From Bacillota bacterium (GTDB lineage: Bacteria; Bacillota; Clostridia; Clostridiales; Clostridiaceae): a stretch of 49,078 nt of DNA. Made by a program: the position numbers and the translations under genes. A model generated the notes under the pieces. It made no database searches. It was not told where the DNA came from and saw only the letters and a list, made by a program, of their open reading frames with translations. The number at the start of each line of letters is the position of its first letter. The first letter of the stretch is position 1. The stretch covers positions 1-49,078 of the forward strand of contig JAJXWJ010000022.1 in the NCBI GenBank assembly GCA_021781655.1. The letters are read 5' to 3'. Shown here one piece after another: positions 1-8,273 of the stretch.

Positions 1-153
1 GAATCCTGCTAAATGCTACGCATTACGTAGGATTACAACCTTAGGAAAATTTGAGGTGATACCATTTTCAGAGGGAAAGAAAAAATCCTTTGGTGGCAAA
101 GCCTCAAGGATTTTTCGAAAGGATTATAAAAGCTATATGAGAGGGGAAGTTTT
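1..153 (+). promoter_or_regulatory. Structured leader upstream of mdcA with three hairpins
   Basis: The first 115 bases fold into three successive hairpins. Positions 2-34 pair as AATCCTGC with a complementary arm and an inner AATGC-TAC-GCATT stem. Positions 45-69 pair GAAAAT with ATTTTC around GGT-GAT-ACC. Positions 81-115 pair AAAAATCCTT with AAGGATTTTT, which looks like an intrinsic terminator or antiterminator. The word AAGGATT recurs at 119-125, so the 84-90 arm has two possible partners, as in an attenuator. The mdcA ribosome binding site (GAGGGGAAG) follows at about 140-148. No promoter can be placed because the window starts here. The last hairpin could instead simply terminate an upstream gene. 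Confidence 0.45.
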
Positions 154-1818
154 ATGATTAATCAATTGGATTTTAACATAGACAAAGGGCGATGTTTTAC
201 AACTCGTCGTGATAAAAAAACACATAAAATTTCAAAAGTGGATAAGTTAGTAAATGGAAGAGTGATTCCAACAAATAATATAGTAGAAGTTCTTGAAGCA
301 CTTATAGAGCCTGGTGATAGAGTAGCGTTGGAGGGAAATAATCAAAAACAAGCAACTTTTCTTTCCAATGCACTTAATCAAGTAAACCCTAATAAAATTA
401 ATAATTTACATATGGTTATGTCAAGTGTTTCCAGACCTGAACACCTTGATATTTTCGAAAAAGGTATCGCAAAATCATTAGATTTTTCATACTCAGGACC
501 TCAAAGTCTTCGTATGGCACAAATGATTGAAGATGGAACGGTTAAGGTTGGATCTATTCATACCTATCTTGAGTTATATGGAAGATTGTTTGTCGATCTC
601 ACACCTAATATAGCTTTAGTTGCAGCAGATAAAGCTGATGCAAATGGAAACCTTTATACTGGTCCAAATACTGAGGAGACTCCAGCCATAGTGGAAGCCA
701 CTGGATTTAGAGATGGTATTGTAATAGTGCAAGTTAATGAATTAGTAGAAGAAGTGCCTAGAGTGGATATACCTGGCTCTTGGGTAGATTTTGTTGTTGT
801 TGCTGACAAGCCATATCAATTAGAAGCATTATTTACTAGAGACCCTAGACAAATTAGTGAAATTCATATTCTTATGGGTATGATGGCTATTAGAGGGATA
901 TATGAGCGACATAATATACAATCACTTAATCATGGAGTTGGCTTTAACACAGCAGCAATAGAATTGTTGCTTCCAACCTATGCACAATCCCTTGGGCTTA
1001 AAGGAAGGATATGCAAAAATTGGGTGCTGAACCCTCATCCAACCTTAATTCCGGCTATAGAAAGCGGATGGATTGAAAGTGTACACTGCTTTGGTGGAGA
1101 ATTGGGAATGGAAAAGTATGTTGCAGCAAGACCAGATGTATTCTTTATTGGTAAAGATGGGAGTCTCCGTTCCAATCGTGCAATGTGTCAGGTTGCCGGT
1201 CAATATGCGGTAGATGCATTTGTAGGTTCAACGCTTCAGATGGATTATTATGGAAACTCCTCTACGGTTACCTTGGGAAGGCTTGCTGGTTATGGAGGAG
1301 CACCTAATATGGGATCAGATACACATGGAAGAAGGCATTCCTCAGATGCTTGGCTAAATATGATAACAGGAGAAAGTGACATTCAGCGTGGAAGGAAACT
1401 AGTTATACAGATGGTAGAAACCTTTCAGCAAGGAAATAAACCTGTATTTGTGGAATCATTAGATGCTATTAAGGTTGGTGAAGCTGCAAAACTTCCTATA
1501 GCGCCAGTTATGGTATATGGTGACGATGTGACACATGTAGTAACAGAAGAAGGAATTGCATATCTATATAAAGCAAAAAATGAGGAAGAACGTAAAATGG
1601 CTTTATGTACCATTGCTGGAGTAACTCCTTTTGGAAAAAGCAGCAGTAAGGAAATAACTAATAAATTAAGAAAAGAAGGAATAGTTGCTTTTCCAGAAGA
1701 CCTTAAAATAAGCCGTAAAGAGGCAAAACGTTCTTTGCTTGCAGCAAAAAGCATTGATGATCTTGTAGGTTGGTCTGGAGGACTATACGAACCTCCAGCT
1801 AAATTTAAAAGCTGGTAA
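154..1818 (+). CDS. mdcA: Malonate decarboxylase alpha subunit (acetyl-S-ACP:malonate ACP transferase)
   Basis: This is the acyl carrier protein transferase of biotin-independent malonate decarboxylase. It exchanges the acetyl group on MdcC for malonate, giving malonyl-S-ACP and acetate. The 554 residues match the usual family length of about 550, and the C-terminus (WSGGLYEPPAKFKSW) has the typical MdcA ending. The residues around 370-390, GRLAGYGGAPNMGSDTHGRR, are characteristic of the family. The ATG at 154 has GAGGGGAAG just upstream. It is the first gene of a compact operon, with mdcC starting 42 bases downstream. The family call is firm because mdcC, D-E, G and H follow in order. The enzyme is cytoplasmic and lets the cell use malonate as a carbon source or energy-linked substrate. 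Confidence 0.95.
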   Translation: MINQLDFNIDKGRCFTTRRDKKTHKISKVDKLVNGRVIPTNNIVEVLEALIEPGDRVALEGNNQKQATFLSNALNQVNPNKINNLHMVMSSVSRPEHLDIFEKGIAKSLDFSYSGPQSLRMAQMIEDGTVKVGSIHTYLELYGRLFVDLTPNIALVAADKADANGNLYTGPNTEETPAIVEATGFRDGIVIVQVNELVEEVPRVDIPGSWVDFVVVADKPYQLEALFTRDPRQISEIHILMGMMAIRGIYERHNIQSLNHGVGFNTAAIELLLPTYAQSLGLKGRICKNWVLNPHPTLIPAIESGWIESVHCFGGELGMEKYVAARPDVFFIGKDGSLRSNRAMCQVAGQYAVDAFVGSTLQMDYYGNSSTVTLGRLAGYGGAPNMGSDTHGRRHSSDAWLNMITGESDIQRGRKLVIQMVETFQQGNKPVFVESLDAIKVGEAAKLPIAPVMVYGDDVTHVVTEEGIAYLYKAKNEEERKMALCTIAGVTPFGKSSSKEITNKLRKEGIVAFPEDLKISRKEAKRSLLAAKSIDDLVGWSGGLYEPPAKFKSW

Positions 1819-1860
1819 GTATACTATAAATTAAAAAATTAGCTTTGGAGGTGTTTTTAA

Positions 1861-2166
1861 GTGGAAAAATTAATATTTGAATATCCAGCAACTAAGCTTA
1901 TTCCTAAAGGTGCATTTGTCGGAGTAGTTAGCTCTGGAGATTTAGAAATTTTATTAGAACCTATTGATGGTTTTAAAGCTTATGTTGTAGTAAGGACTAG
2001 ATTTGATGGGTTCAGGCAAGTTTGGAAAGATATATTAGATAAATTTTTTATAGAAAATGCTATTTCAGCTAAAATTGAAATTAATGATTTTGGTGCAACA
2101 CCAGGTATGGTTAACTTAAGATTATTACAAGCCTTGGAGGTGTGCAATGATGATAAAGCACAATAA
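1861..2166 (+). CDS. mdcC: Malonate decarboxylase acyl carrier protein (delta subunit)
   Basis: This 101-residue protein carries the 2'-(5''-triphosphoribosyl)-3'-dephospho-CoA arm on which acetyl and malonyl groups are exchanged and decarboxylated. The attachment motif GVVSSGDLE lies at residues 21-29; Ser25 is the likely attachment site by comparison with the known SGDLE/SGNLE motif. Translation starts at GTG 1861, preceded by TTTGGAGGTG. The last 20 bases overlap the start of the fused mdcD-mdcE gene, which indicates translational coupling. The length is normal for MdcC (about 100 residues). Related citrate lyase gamma subunits carry the same prosthetic group, but the neighbours make malonate decarboxylase the clear choice. 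Confidence 0.93.
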   Translation: MEKLIFEYPATKLIPKGAFVGVVSSGDLEILLEPIDGFKAYVVVRTRFDGFRQVWKDILDKFFIENAISAKIEINDFGATPGMVNLRLLQALEVCNDDKAQ

Positions 2167-3847
2167 TAGCTTTGTAGAACTAAGTGCACGGGAACGTGCA
2201 AAAAAATTATTAGATAGTGGAACTTTTAGAGAATTGCTTGGTCCTTTCGAGAAAATAGAATCACCTCACTTAGAGCCACAAGGTATTGTACCACAATCTG
2301 ATGATGGAGTTATAGTTGCACGTGGAACAATTTGTAATGAAAGAGCTGTTGTAATTTCAATAGAAGGTGCTTTCCAAGGAGGAGGTATTGGTGAGGTTTC
2401 AGGAGCTAAAATTGCTGGTGCGTTAGAAAGAGCAGTTAAAGATAATGAGATTGGAATGAAAACAAATGCAATAATAGTGCTTGATAGTGGTGGGGTTAGA
2501 CTTCAAGAAGCTAATTATGGATTAATGTCTATTTCTGAAATTCAATCGGCAATTGTTGCCTTACGAAACTATGTACCTGTAATAGGGGTTATACCAGGAA
2601 AGATTGGATGCTTTGGTGGAATGTCTATGACAGCAGGGCTTTTTAGTAAAATTATTATTACTCGTGAGGGTAGAATGACCTTAAATGGACCAGAAGTTAT
2701 TGAAGAAGAAGCTGGAGTAGAAGAATTTGATTCCAGTGATAAAAAGCTTATATGGGAAACAATAGGAGGGGAACAAAGACAAGCTACAGGATTTGCAGAT
2801 GTGCTTGTAGAGGATGATATAAGCACTATAATTGAAGCTGTGAAAACTGCTGTAAAGGAAGGAAAACCTTCTGTTTTAAGAAGTAGACAAATACAACTCT
2901 TTTTATCCCGATATAAAAGTATTGAGCCATCTAACCCAATAACGCCACAAAAGCTTCGTGAATTATGGTCTAAAGATGAACTTATAAAAACTGACGAGGA
3001 TATAAAAATAGAAGGAGAAAAGTATACTGAAAAAGCAATGAGCAGAGGTAGATTATGGTTTGAAAAATTAACAGGTATATCAAAGCTTGAAGGCTTGGAG
3101 GTAAGTTCTGTATTATGTACAGATGCTATATTAAAAGGTGAAGAGGTTCGGTACATTGCAGTAATTCCAAATTCCAATGGTAGATTTCCAAGGGCTAGAA
3201 AAGGAGAAGTTGGTTTAGAAGAGGGTTTTACAATTGCAAAATATGTTACAAAAGCTATGGAAGAAGATGCAGACAAGGAAATAAAACGTCCAATAATTGC
3301 AATTGTTGATGTTCCTAGTCAAGCTTATGGCTATAAAGAAGAATTGCTTGGTATATTCCAGTCCTGTGCTGCTGCTGTTGATGCATATGCTTCAGCAAGA
3401 TACAATGGACACCCAATTATTTCTTTATTAGTGGGACCAGCAATTTCTGGTGCTTTTTTAACACACGGATATCAAGCAAATAGAATTATTGCTTTAGATG
3501 ATCCAGGAGTATTAGTACACGCAATGTCTAAACAATCAGCTGCTAGAATTACTAAACGTTCAATTGAAGAATTAGAAGCAGCAGCAAAAAAGGTTCCTTC
3601 TATAGCATATGATATTAAGTCATATAAAACTTTAGGAGCACTTGAGGAATTAGTAACTGGTATAGATGCAGAAATACCAAAGGAAGAGGATATTGATATT
3701 ATTAAAGAGAAAATATATAAAGCTATAGAAGTTACCCGCATATCTAAAATCAGAGATTTAAGCAATCGACTTACATCAAAAGAAGCTATAATAGGACGTG
3801 CAGCTGGAATCAAAGTAAGAAAAAGGCTTGAGGAAGAATGGAATTAA
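2147..3847 (+). CDS. mdcDE: Malonate decarboxylase beta-gamma fusion (MdcD-MdcE)
   Basis: This 566-residue protein covers two subunits that are separate in the well-studied Klebsiella and Pseudomonas systems. Residues about 1-285 match MdcD, a crotonase-like carboxyltransferase fold with the glycine-rich stretch GAFQGGGIGEVSGAK. Residues about 295-566 match MdcE, with RPIIAIVDVPSQAYGYKEE and the VGPAISGAF region. Together they decarboxylate malonyl-S-MdcC to acetyl-S-MdcC. There is no stop codon or frame change between the halves; the linker is around residues 265-300, rich in Lys and Glu. The ATG at 2147 overlaps the end of mdcC and has TTGGAGGTG upstream. The gene end overlaps mdcG by 10 bases. 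Confidence 0.92.
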   Translation: MMIKHNNSFVELSARERAKKLLDSGTFRELLGPFEKIESPHLEPQGIVPQSDDGVIVARGTICNERAVVISIEGAFQGGGIGEVSGAKIAGALERAVKDNEIGMKTNAIIVLDSGGVRLQEANYGLMSISEIQSAIVALRNYVPVIGVIPGKIGCFGGMSMTAGLFSKIIITREGRMTLNGPEVIEEEAGVEEFDSSDKKLIWETIGGEQRQATGFADVLVEDDISTIIEAVKTAVKEGKPSVLRSRQIQLFLSRYKSIEPSNPITPQKLRELWSKDELIKTDEDIKIEGEKYTEKAMSRGRLWFEKLTGISKLEGLEVSSVLCTDAILKGEEVRYIAVIPNSNGRFPRARKGEVGLEEGFTIAKYVTKAMEEDADKEIKRPIIAIVDVPSQAYGYKEELLGIFQSCAAAVDAYASARYNGHPIISLLVGPAISGAFLTHGYQANRIIALDDPGVLVHAMSKQSAARITKRSIEELEAAAKKVPSIAYDIKSYKTLGALEELVTGIDAEIPKEEDIDIIKEKIYKAIEVTRISKIRDLSNRLTSKEAIIGRAAGIKVRKRLEEEWN

Positions 3848-4473
3848 GGGTTAATGATTTATTAAAGATAAACATAGATGAAGATATTATTGGTGATTTT
3901 CATAGTTCCCCTTGGGTTTATAAAGCCTTAGAGGTTGCACCATATGTAGTAGTTCGCAGAGCACCTATTATTAATAATATTGTACCTGTAGGAATACGTG
4001 GAAATAATAGAAGCCAAAGACAAGCTGCAAAGGTTTTATTTAACAATAGTATTGAAATTGTAACGCCAGAAGCGTTAGCCACTAAAAAAAAATGGAGAAC
4101 TAATAAACATTTAGAAGAAACTAAAATGTTGAAAACACTAGAGAAAGTAGAAAGTACATTAAAAAATTATAATTTAGTTTGGGGACCAACAGGTAGCGTT
4201 GGCTTTGAATTAGCAAGTGGAATTGAAACTGTAACTTGCAATAGTGATTTAGATATAATAATAAGAGCACAAAATATACTACCCATAAATATAGCAGAAG
4301 AAATTATAAAACAATTATCCAATCTGCCTATTAATATAGATATTCAGCTAGAAATACCAAAAGGCAGTATAGCTTTAGCTGAGTGTACAAAAAATAATAT
4401 AAAGATTGTACTTAGAACTATTAGTGGCCCTAAATTAATGAAAAACCCTTTATTGGAATATTTGGAGGAGTAG
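3838..4473 (+). CDS. mdcG: Phosphoribosyl-dephospho-CoA transferase (MdcG)
   Basis: This protein attaches the triphosphoribosyl-dephospho-CoA group, made by the CitG/MdcB protein, to the serine of MdcC. The 211 residues fit the family (about 200-210). The stretch WGPTGSVGFELASG followed by SDLDIII at about residues 115-142 has the Asp-x-Asp pattern of the nucleotidyltransferase-like fold known for MdcG/CitX-type transferases. It begins inside the end of mdcDE (10-base overlap), with GAGGAAG as ribosome binding site, and ends one base before mdcH. The N-terminal part (VRRAPIINNIVPVGIRG) also fits MdcG, which has an N-terminal domain of that kind. I am confident of the family from both motif and position. 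Confidence 0.88.
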   Translation: MELRVNDLLKINIDEDIIGDFHSSPWVYKALEVAPYVVVRRAPIINNIVPVGIRGNNRSQRQAAKVLFNNSIEIVTPEALATKKKWRTNKHLEETKMLKTLEKVESTLKNYNLVWGPTGSVGFELASGIETVTCNSDLDIIIRAQNILPINIAEEIIKQLSNLPINIDIQLEIPKGSIALAECTKNNIKIVLRTISGPKLMKNPLLEYLEE

Positions 4474-4474
4474 G

Positions 4475-5410
4475 ATGAGTATAGCATTTTTATTTCCAGG
4501 TCAAGGTTCACAGCATCCCAATATGCTTCATGCACTTCCTAACCATACTGAGGTTCATAGAACAATAGAGGAAGCAAGTGAAGTATTAGGAAGAAATGTA
4601 CTCCAGTTAGATAGTAAAGAGTCGCTTTTTTCAACTGTTTCAGTTCAGCTTTCATTACTAATCGTTGGAGTTGCATTAAAAAGGGTATTAAAGTCAGAAG
4701 GAGCATTACCAGATATAGTAGCAGGACATTCTATAGGTGCTTTTTCAGCAGCAGTAGCAGCTGAAACCTTAGCTTTTAAAGATGCAATTATGGTAGTTGA
4801 ACTTAGAGGAAAGCTTATGGAGAAAAGTTATCCAATTAATTATGGAATGGGAGTTATAGTTGGACTTAATGAAATACAGGTAAATATAATTGTAAATAGA
4901 GTTAACTCAGGAAAATATCCAATTTATATAGCTAATTTAAATACATATGATCAGATAGTAATATCTGGTCATTTAAAAGCCATTGAAGAGGTATTTAAAT
5001 TAGCTAAAGCTATGGGAGCAAATAACACAAAACTTTTAAATGTAAGTGTTCCATCTCACTCAAAACTTTTAAATAATGTTGCTAAGGAAATCGGTGACAA
5101 AATGATGAATACTCAATTAAGGGTTCCGAAGGTGCTATATGTTGGAAATTGTAGAGCAAGGGTACTAGGAAATCCAGAAGCTATAAAAATAGATCTTTCA
5201 GAAGGGGTTTGTAAAACGGTTAGGTGGTATGATACTATTACATTAATGTATGAACGTGGTGTAAGGTTATTTGTAGAGCTTGGACCAGGTGAAGTTCTCA
5301 CAAATATTGCAAAAAAGGAATTTCCTGATGCTAGATGTATTTCACTTTTAAATACTGGGATACAATCTACTTGCATTTTAATGCAGCGAGAAAAAAGTAA
5401 AATATATTAA
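4475..5410 (+). CDS. mdcH: Malonyl-CoA:ACP transacylase of malonate decarboxylase (MdcH)
   Basis: This acyltransferase primes the decarboxylase by moving malonyl from malonyl-CoA to MdcC, as FabD does in fatty acid synthesis. The 311 residues show the family landmarks: FPGQGSQ at 7-13 and the nucleophile elbow GHSIGAF with Ser86. A later VPSHSKLL supplies the probable catalytic histidine, and VELGPGEVL lies near the C-terminus. The ATG at 4475 is one base after the mdcG stop, and GGAGGAG precedes it. FabD is the main alternative, but the operon position and absence of fatty-acid genes favour MdcH. The stop at 5410 is 13 bases before the next gene. Confidence 0.9.
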   Translation: MSIAFLFPGQGSQHPNMLHALPNHTEVHRTIEEASEVLGRNVLQLDSKESLFSTVSVQLSLLIVGVALKRVLKSEGALPDIVAGHSIGAFSAAVAAETLAFKDAIMVVELRGKLMEKSYPINYGMGVIVGLNEIQVNIIVNRVNSGKYPIYIANLNTYDQIVISGHLKAIEEVFKLAKAMGANNTKLLNVSVPSHSKLLNNVAKEIGDKMMNTQLRVPKVLYVGNCRARVLGNPEAIKIDLSEGVCKTVRWYDTITLMYERGVRLFVELGPGEVLTNIAKKEFPDARCISLLNTGIQSTCILMQREKSKIY

Positions 5411-5423
5411 AGGAGAAATTAAG

Positions 5424-6119
5424 ATGATTAAGGAAGAAAATTTAGAATTGATGAACAAATTTTTTAGTGATTTTATGAAAAGAGATAAGGCTGAAAAATT
5501 AAGAAAATATAAGGTTATTAATCAATATGCTAAAAAAGGTCAAATATTATTTGTAGGCTCGTCATTAATGGAATTTTTTCCAATCAATGAATTACAGCAG
5601 ACTTTAAAAAAACAATATATTATATATAATCGTGGTATTGGAGGGTATGTGACCTCTGAACTACTTAATTCAATGGAGGAGTGTATTTTTGAATTGGAGC
5701 CTTCAAAAATATTTATAAATATAGGTACAAATGATATTGGAGCAATTAGTGAGGATTACACAAAGGAAAAATTTCTTGAAAATTATGATGACATATTGAC
5801 TCAAATAGGTAAAAGATTACCTAAGTGTAAAGTATATGTAATGGCTTATTATCCATGTAATCCCAAAGCAGATTTTGATGGTATAGGTAAAGATATGAAA
5901 GAAATGTTATTTAAGTCTAGAAATAACGTTTCTATTTTAGAAGCAAACAAAGATGTAGAAATATTAGCAAAGAGACATGGTTTTGAATTTATAAATGTTA
6001 ATGAAGGATTGATGGATGAAGAAGGTAACTTAAAAAAAGAATTTTCCACAGATGGTATTCATATGTTTGCAAATGGATATTCTGTAATACTAAATAATCT
6101 TGAAAAGTATTTAAATTAA
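5424..6119 (+). CDS. SGNH/GDSL-type hydrolase inside the malonate operon
   Basis: This 231-residue cytoplasmic hydrolase of the SGNH superfamily shows all four blocks. The nucleophile is in VGSSLMEF (block I). Block II is NRGIGG, block III is GTND, and block V is STDGIHM with the Asp-x-x-His dyad. There is no signal peptide, so it should act on an intracellular ester or thioester. It sits 13 bases after mdcH and 7 bases before mdcB/citG, with AAAGGAG as ribosome binding site, so it is surely co-transcribed with the malonate genes. It is not one of the standard mdc genes. A role in clearing mis-acylated MdcC or malonyl/acetyl thioesters is possible but is inference only. Confidence 0.85.
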   Translation: MIKEENLELMNKFFSDFMKRDKAEKLRKYKVINQYAKKGQILFVGSSLMEFFPINELQQTLKKQYIIYNRGIGGYVTSELLNSMEECIFELEPSKIFINIGTNDIGAISEDYTKEKFLENYDDILTQIGKRLPKCKVYVMAYYPCNPKADFDGIGKDMKEMLFKSRNNVSILEANKDVEILAKRHGFEFINVNEGLMDEEGNLKKEFSTDGIHMFANGYSVILNNLEKYLN

Positions 6120-6126
6120 AACATAT

Positions 6127-7020
6127 ATGGATAAGGGCAACGAGTTTAATTTAACTGACTTTTCATTAACAATTAGTAGTTTGGCAATTCAGGCTATTTT
6201 ATATGAAGTAGCTTGTTTCCCATCTCCTGGTTTAGTATCACCAGTATCTAATGGAGCACATAAAGATATGAATTATTTCACATTCATAGATAGTACTGCG
6301 GCATTAAGTAAATACATGGCATTATTTGTGCAAGAAGGTTATAACAATGAAAGTTGTAAAGCCATTTTTAGCAGTATAAGAAATGTTGGTATTGAGGCAG
6401 AAAAATATATGTTTAATAAAACTAATGGGATAAACACTCATAAAGGCATGCTTTTTTTAATGGGAATTGCATGTGCAGCAGTAGGAAAAGTTATTTATGA
6501 AAAAAAACAATTTTACGAGATTCAAGGCATTATAAAAGAAATGACAAAAGGAATTGTAAATAAAGAATTATTATCATTAAAATATAGTCCCCAATTATCA
6601 CATGGTGAAAAGTTATATTTGAAATATAACTTAAGTGGTGTTAGAGGTGAGGTGGAAAAAGGAATCCCCACAGTTTTTAATTACGCTTTGGAGCTATATA
6701 AAAAAAGTAAAAATTTAAATTTAAATGACAGATTAGTTCATACCTTAATAGGAATAATGACTATATGTAACGATACTACAATAATTTATAGACATAATGT
6801 AGATACATTGGAAGAAGTAAAAGAAAAGGCAAAAAAAATAATGATGCTTGGTGGTATGAACACATCAGAAGGAAAAATAGAAATAGAAAATACAGGTAAA
6901 CAATTCATAGAAAGAAATATAAGTCCTGGAGGAAGTGCGGATTTACTTGCAGTAACAGTATTTTTGGATTTAGTAAGTCAATATTTGTTAAGGCTAAAGG
7001 TAACAAAAGATACCGAATAA
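6127..7020 (+). CDS. mdcB: Triphosphoribosyl-dephospho-CoA synthase (MdcB/CitG family)
   Basis: This enzyme makes 2'-(5''-triphosphoribosyl)-3'-dephospho-CoA from ATP and dephospho-CoA, the precursor of the MdcC prosthetic group. The 297 residues carry the CitG-family motifs: PGLVSPVSNGAHKDMN at about residues 33-48, INTHKGMLF at about 101-109 and the C-terminal SPGGSADLLAVT. The ATG at 6127 is only 7 bases after the SGNH gene and has no strong Shine-Dalgarno sequence, so translational coupling is likely. The citrate lyase homologue CitG is nearly indistinguishable by sequence; the neighbours decide for malonate decarboxylase. It is the last recognisable mdc gene in the run. Confidence 0.9.
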   Translation: MDKGNEFNLTDFSLTISSLAIQAILYEVACFPSPGLVSPVSNGAHKDMNYFTFIDSTAALSKYMALFVQEGYNNESCKAIFSSIRNVGIEAEKYMFNKTNGINTHKGMLFLMGIACAAVGKVIYEKKQFYEIQGIIKEMTKGIVNKELLSLKYSPQLSHGEKLYLKYNLSGVRGEVEKGIPTVFNYALELYKKSKNLNLNDRLVHTLIGIMTICNDTTIIYRHNVDTLEEVKEKAKKIMMLGGMNTSEGKIEIENTGKQFIERNISPGGSADLLAVTVFLDLVSQYLLRLKVTKDTE

Positions 7021-7065
7021 AAATTTAATTAGCGATAAACTATTTTTATAAAGGAGCTGGTTAAA

Positions 7066-8268
7066 ATGGATAACAAATATTTTAATATAAAAGATACATT
7101 GTACGATATAACGGAGAAAAGCAGTGAAGCTACTGATTTATTAGCTGAAGTTGGCTTTAGCAATTTAAAAGATGAGAATATGAGAAAAACTTTTGGAAAA
7201 TCAATATCATTAGAAGATGCTCTTAAGCTAAAAAAAATCAATGTAGAAGATTTTCTAAAAGAACTTGAAGTTAGGATGCAAAATTATGAAATGCAATTAA
7301 CAAATGAAAAAGAAGTAGTAAAGGCTATAGGAGTTTTGCCATGTCCAGTTAAGACTCCCCTTACAGATGCTTTTGAAAGCTATTTAAAAGTTACAAGCTT
7401 TGGTTTTAAATTAGACTATGAATTTAAAGCAGCATCAATGGGCTTAGATTGGCTAAAAGATACTCTTGTAAATGAATCGGAAGAAAAATTGCCGGATATA
7501 TTCATATCTGCCGGTTTTGATTTGTTTTTTGATAAAAGTTTATTTGGTAAATATGAGGAATTGTTTGAAGATTTAACTCAATTAGAGTACTATAATGAAG
7601 ATTTTAATAATGAATACATTACTTTAAAAGATCCGGATAAACATTATTCTATATTAGGCGTTGTACCAGCTATGTTTATGGTAAATAAAGAAGAACTAAA
7701 TGGAAGGAAGATGCCAACTAGTTGGGAAGATTTGCTTAGCACGGAATTTGAAAATAGCATTAGTCTGCCTATGGGAGATTTTGATTTATTTAATTCAATT
7801 TTACTTAATATTTACAAAAAATTTGGTGAAGATGGAGTTGAGAAATTAGGGAAAAGTCTTAGGGTCAGCATGCATCCTTCTGAAATGGTGAAATCTCATA
7901 TAAAGAAAAATGATAAGCCAGTAGTAACAATTATGCCTTATTTTTTCACCAAAATGGTTAAAAAAGGAGGCCCAATGGTTCCTGTATGGCCTAAAGAAGG
8001 AGCTATTATAAGTCCTATATTTATGCTTACTAAAAAAGAAAAAAAAGAACAATTAAAGCCAATTGCTCGTTTCTTTGCTTCAAAGGAGGTAGGGGAAATT
8101 TTATCTCATAATGGCAAATTTCCTAGTGTAAATCCAAAGGTAAACAATATGCTAAATAAAGAAGACAAATTTATGTGGTTAGGTTGGGATTTTATTAAAG
8201 AAAATAATATGAGTACTTTAATAGAAAAATGTGAAGCTATTTTTAATGCTGCTTCTAAAGGAGAGTAG
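7066..8268 (+). CDS. DUF1858 domain plus solute-binding-protein-like domain, cytosolic
   Basis: Residues about 5-65 (from FNIKDTLYDITEKSSEATD to KKINVEDFLKEL) resemble the small helical DUF1858 domain. The remaining 330 residues resemble periplasmic iron/spermidine-type solute-binding proteins, as in PTSWEDLLSTEF and AIISPIFMLTKKEKK near the C-terminus. There is no signal peptide, lipobox or membrane segment, so the protein should stay in the cytosol, which is unusual for this fold. The ribosome binding site AAAGGAG lies before ATG 7066. The next gene follows after 5 bases, and the group continues with a GTPase and an ABC ATPase. The partner ligand cannot be read from the sequence. Function is unassigned. 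Confidence 0.7.
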   Translation: MDNKYFNIKDTLYDITEKSSEATDLLAEVGFSNLKDENMRKTFGKSISLEDALKLKKINVEDFLKELEVRMQNYEMQLTNEKEVVKAIGVLPCPVKTPLTDAFESYLKVTSFGFKLDYEFKAASMGLDWLKDTLVNESEEKLPDIFISAGFDLFFDKSLFGKYEELFEDLTQLEYYNEDFNNEYITLKDPDKHYSILGVVPAMFMVNKEELNGRKMPTSWEDLLSTEFENSISLPMGDFDLFNSILLNIYKKFGEDGVEKLGKSLRVSMHPSEMVKSHIKKNDKPVVTIMPYFFTKMVKKGGPMVPVWPKEGAIISPIFMLTKKEKKEQLKPIARFFASKEVGEILSHNGKFPSVNPKVNNMLNKEDKFMWLGWDFIKENNMSTLIEKCEAIFNAASKGE

Positions 8269-8273
8269 ATAAA

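Noticed and set aside
84-125. Known c-di-GMP or T-box riboswitch in the mdc leader
   Set aside because: GGCAAAGCC resembles part of a GEMM-type motif and AGGTGATACC resembles a T-box core, but the order, spacing and other conserved parts are missing.
2569-3276. 235-codon open frame on the minus strand inside mdcDE
   Set aside because: It is a shadow of a conserved decarboxylase gene, is very Ser-rich and has no family motif.
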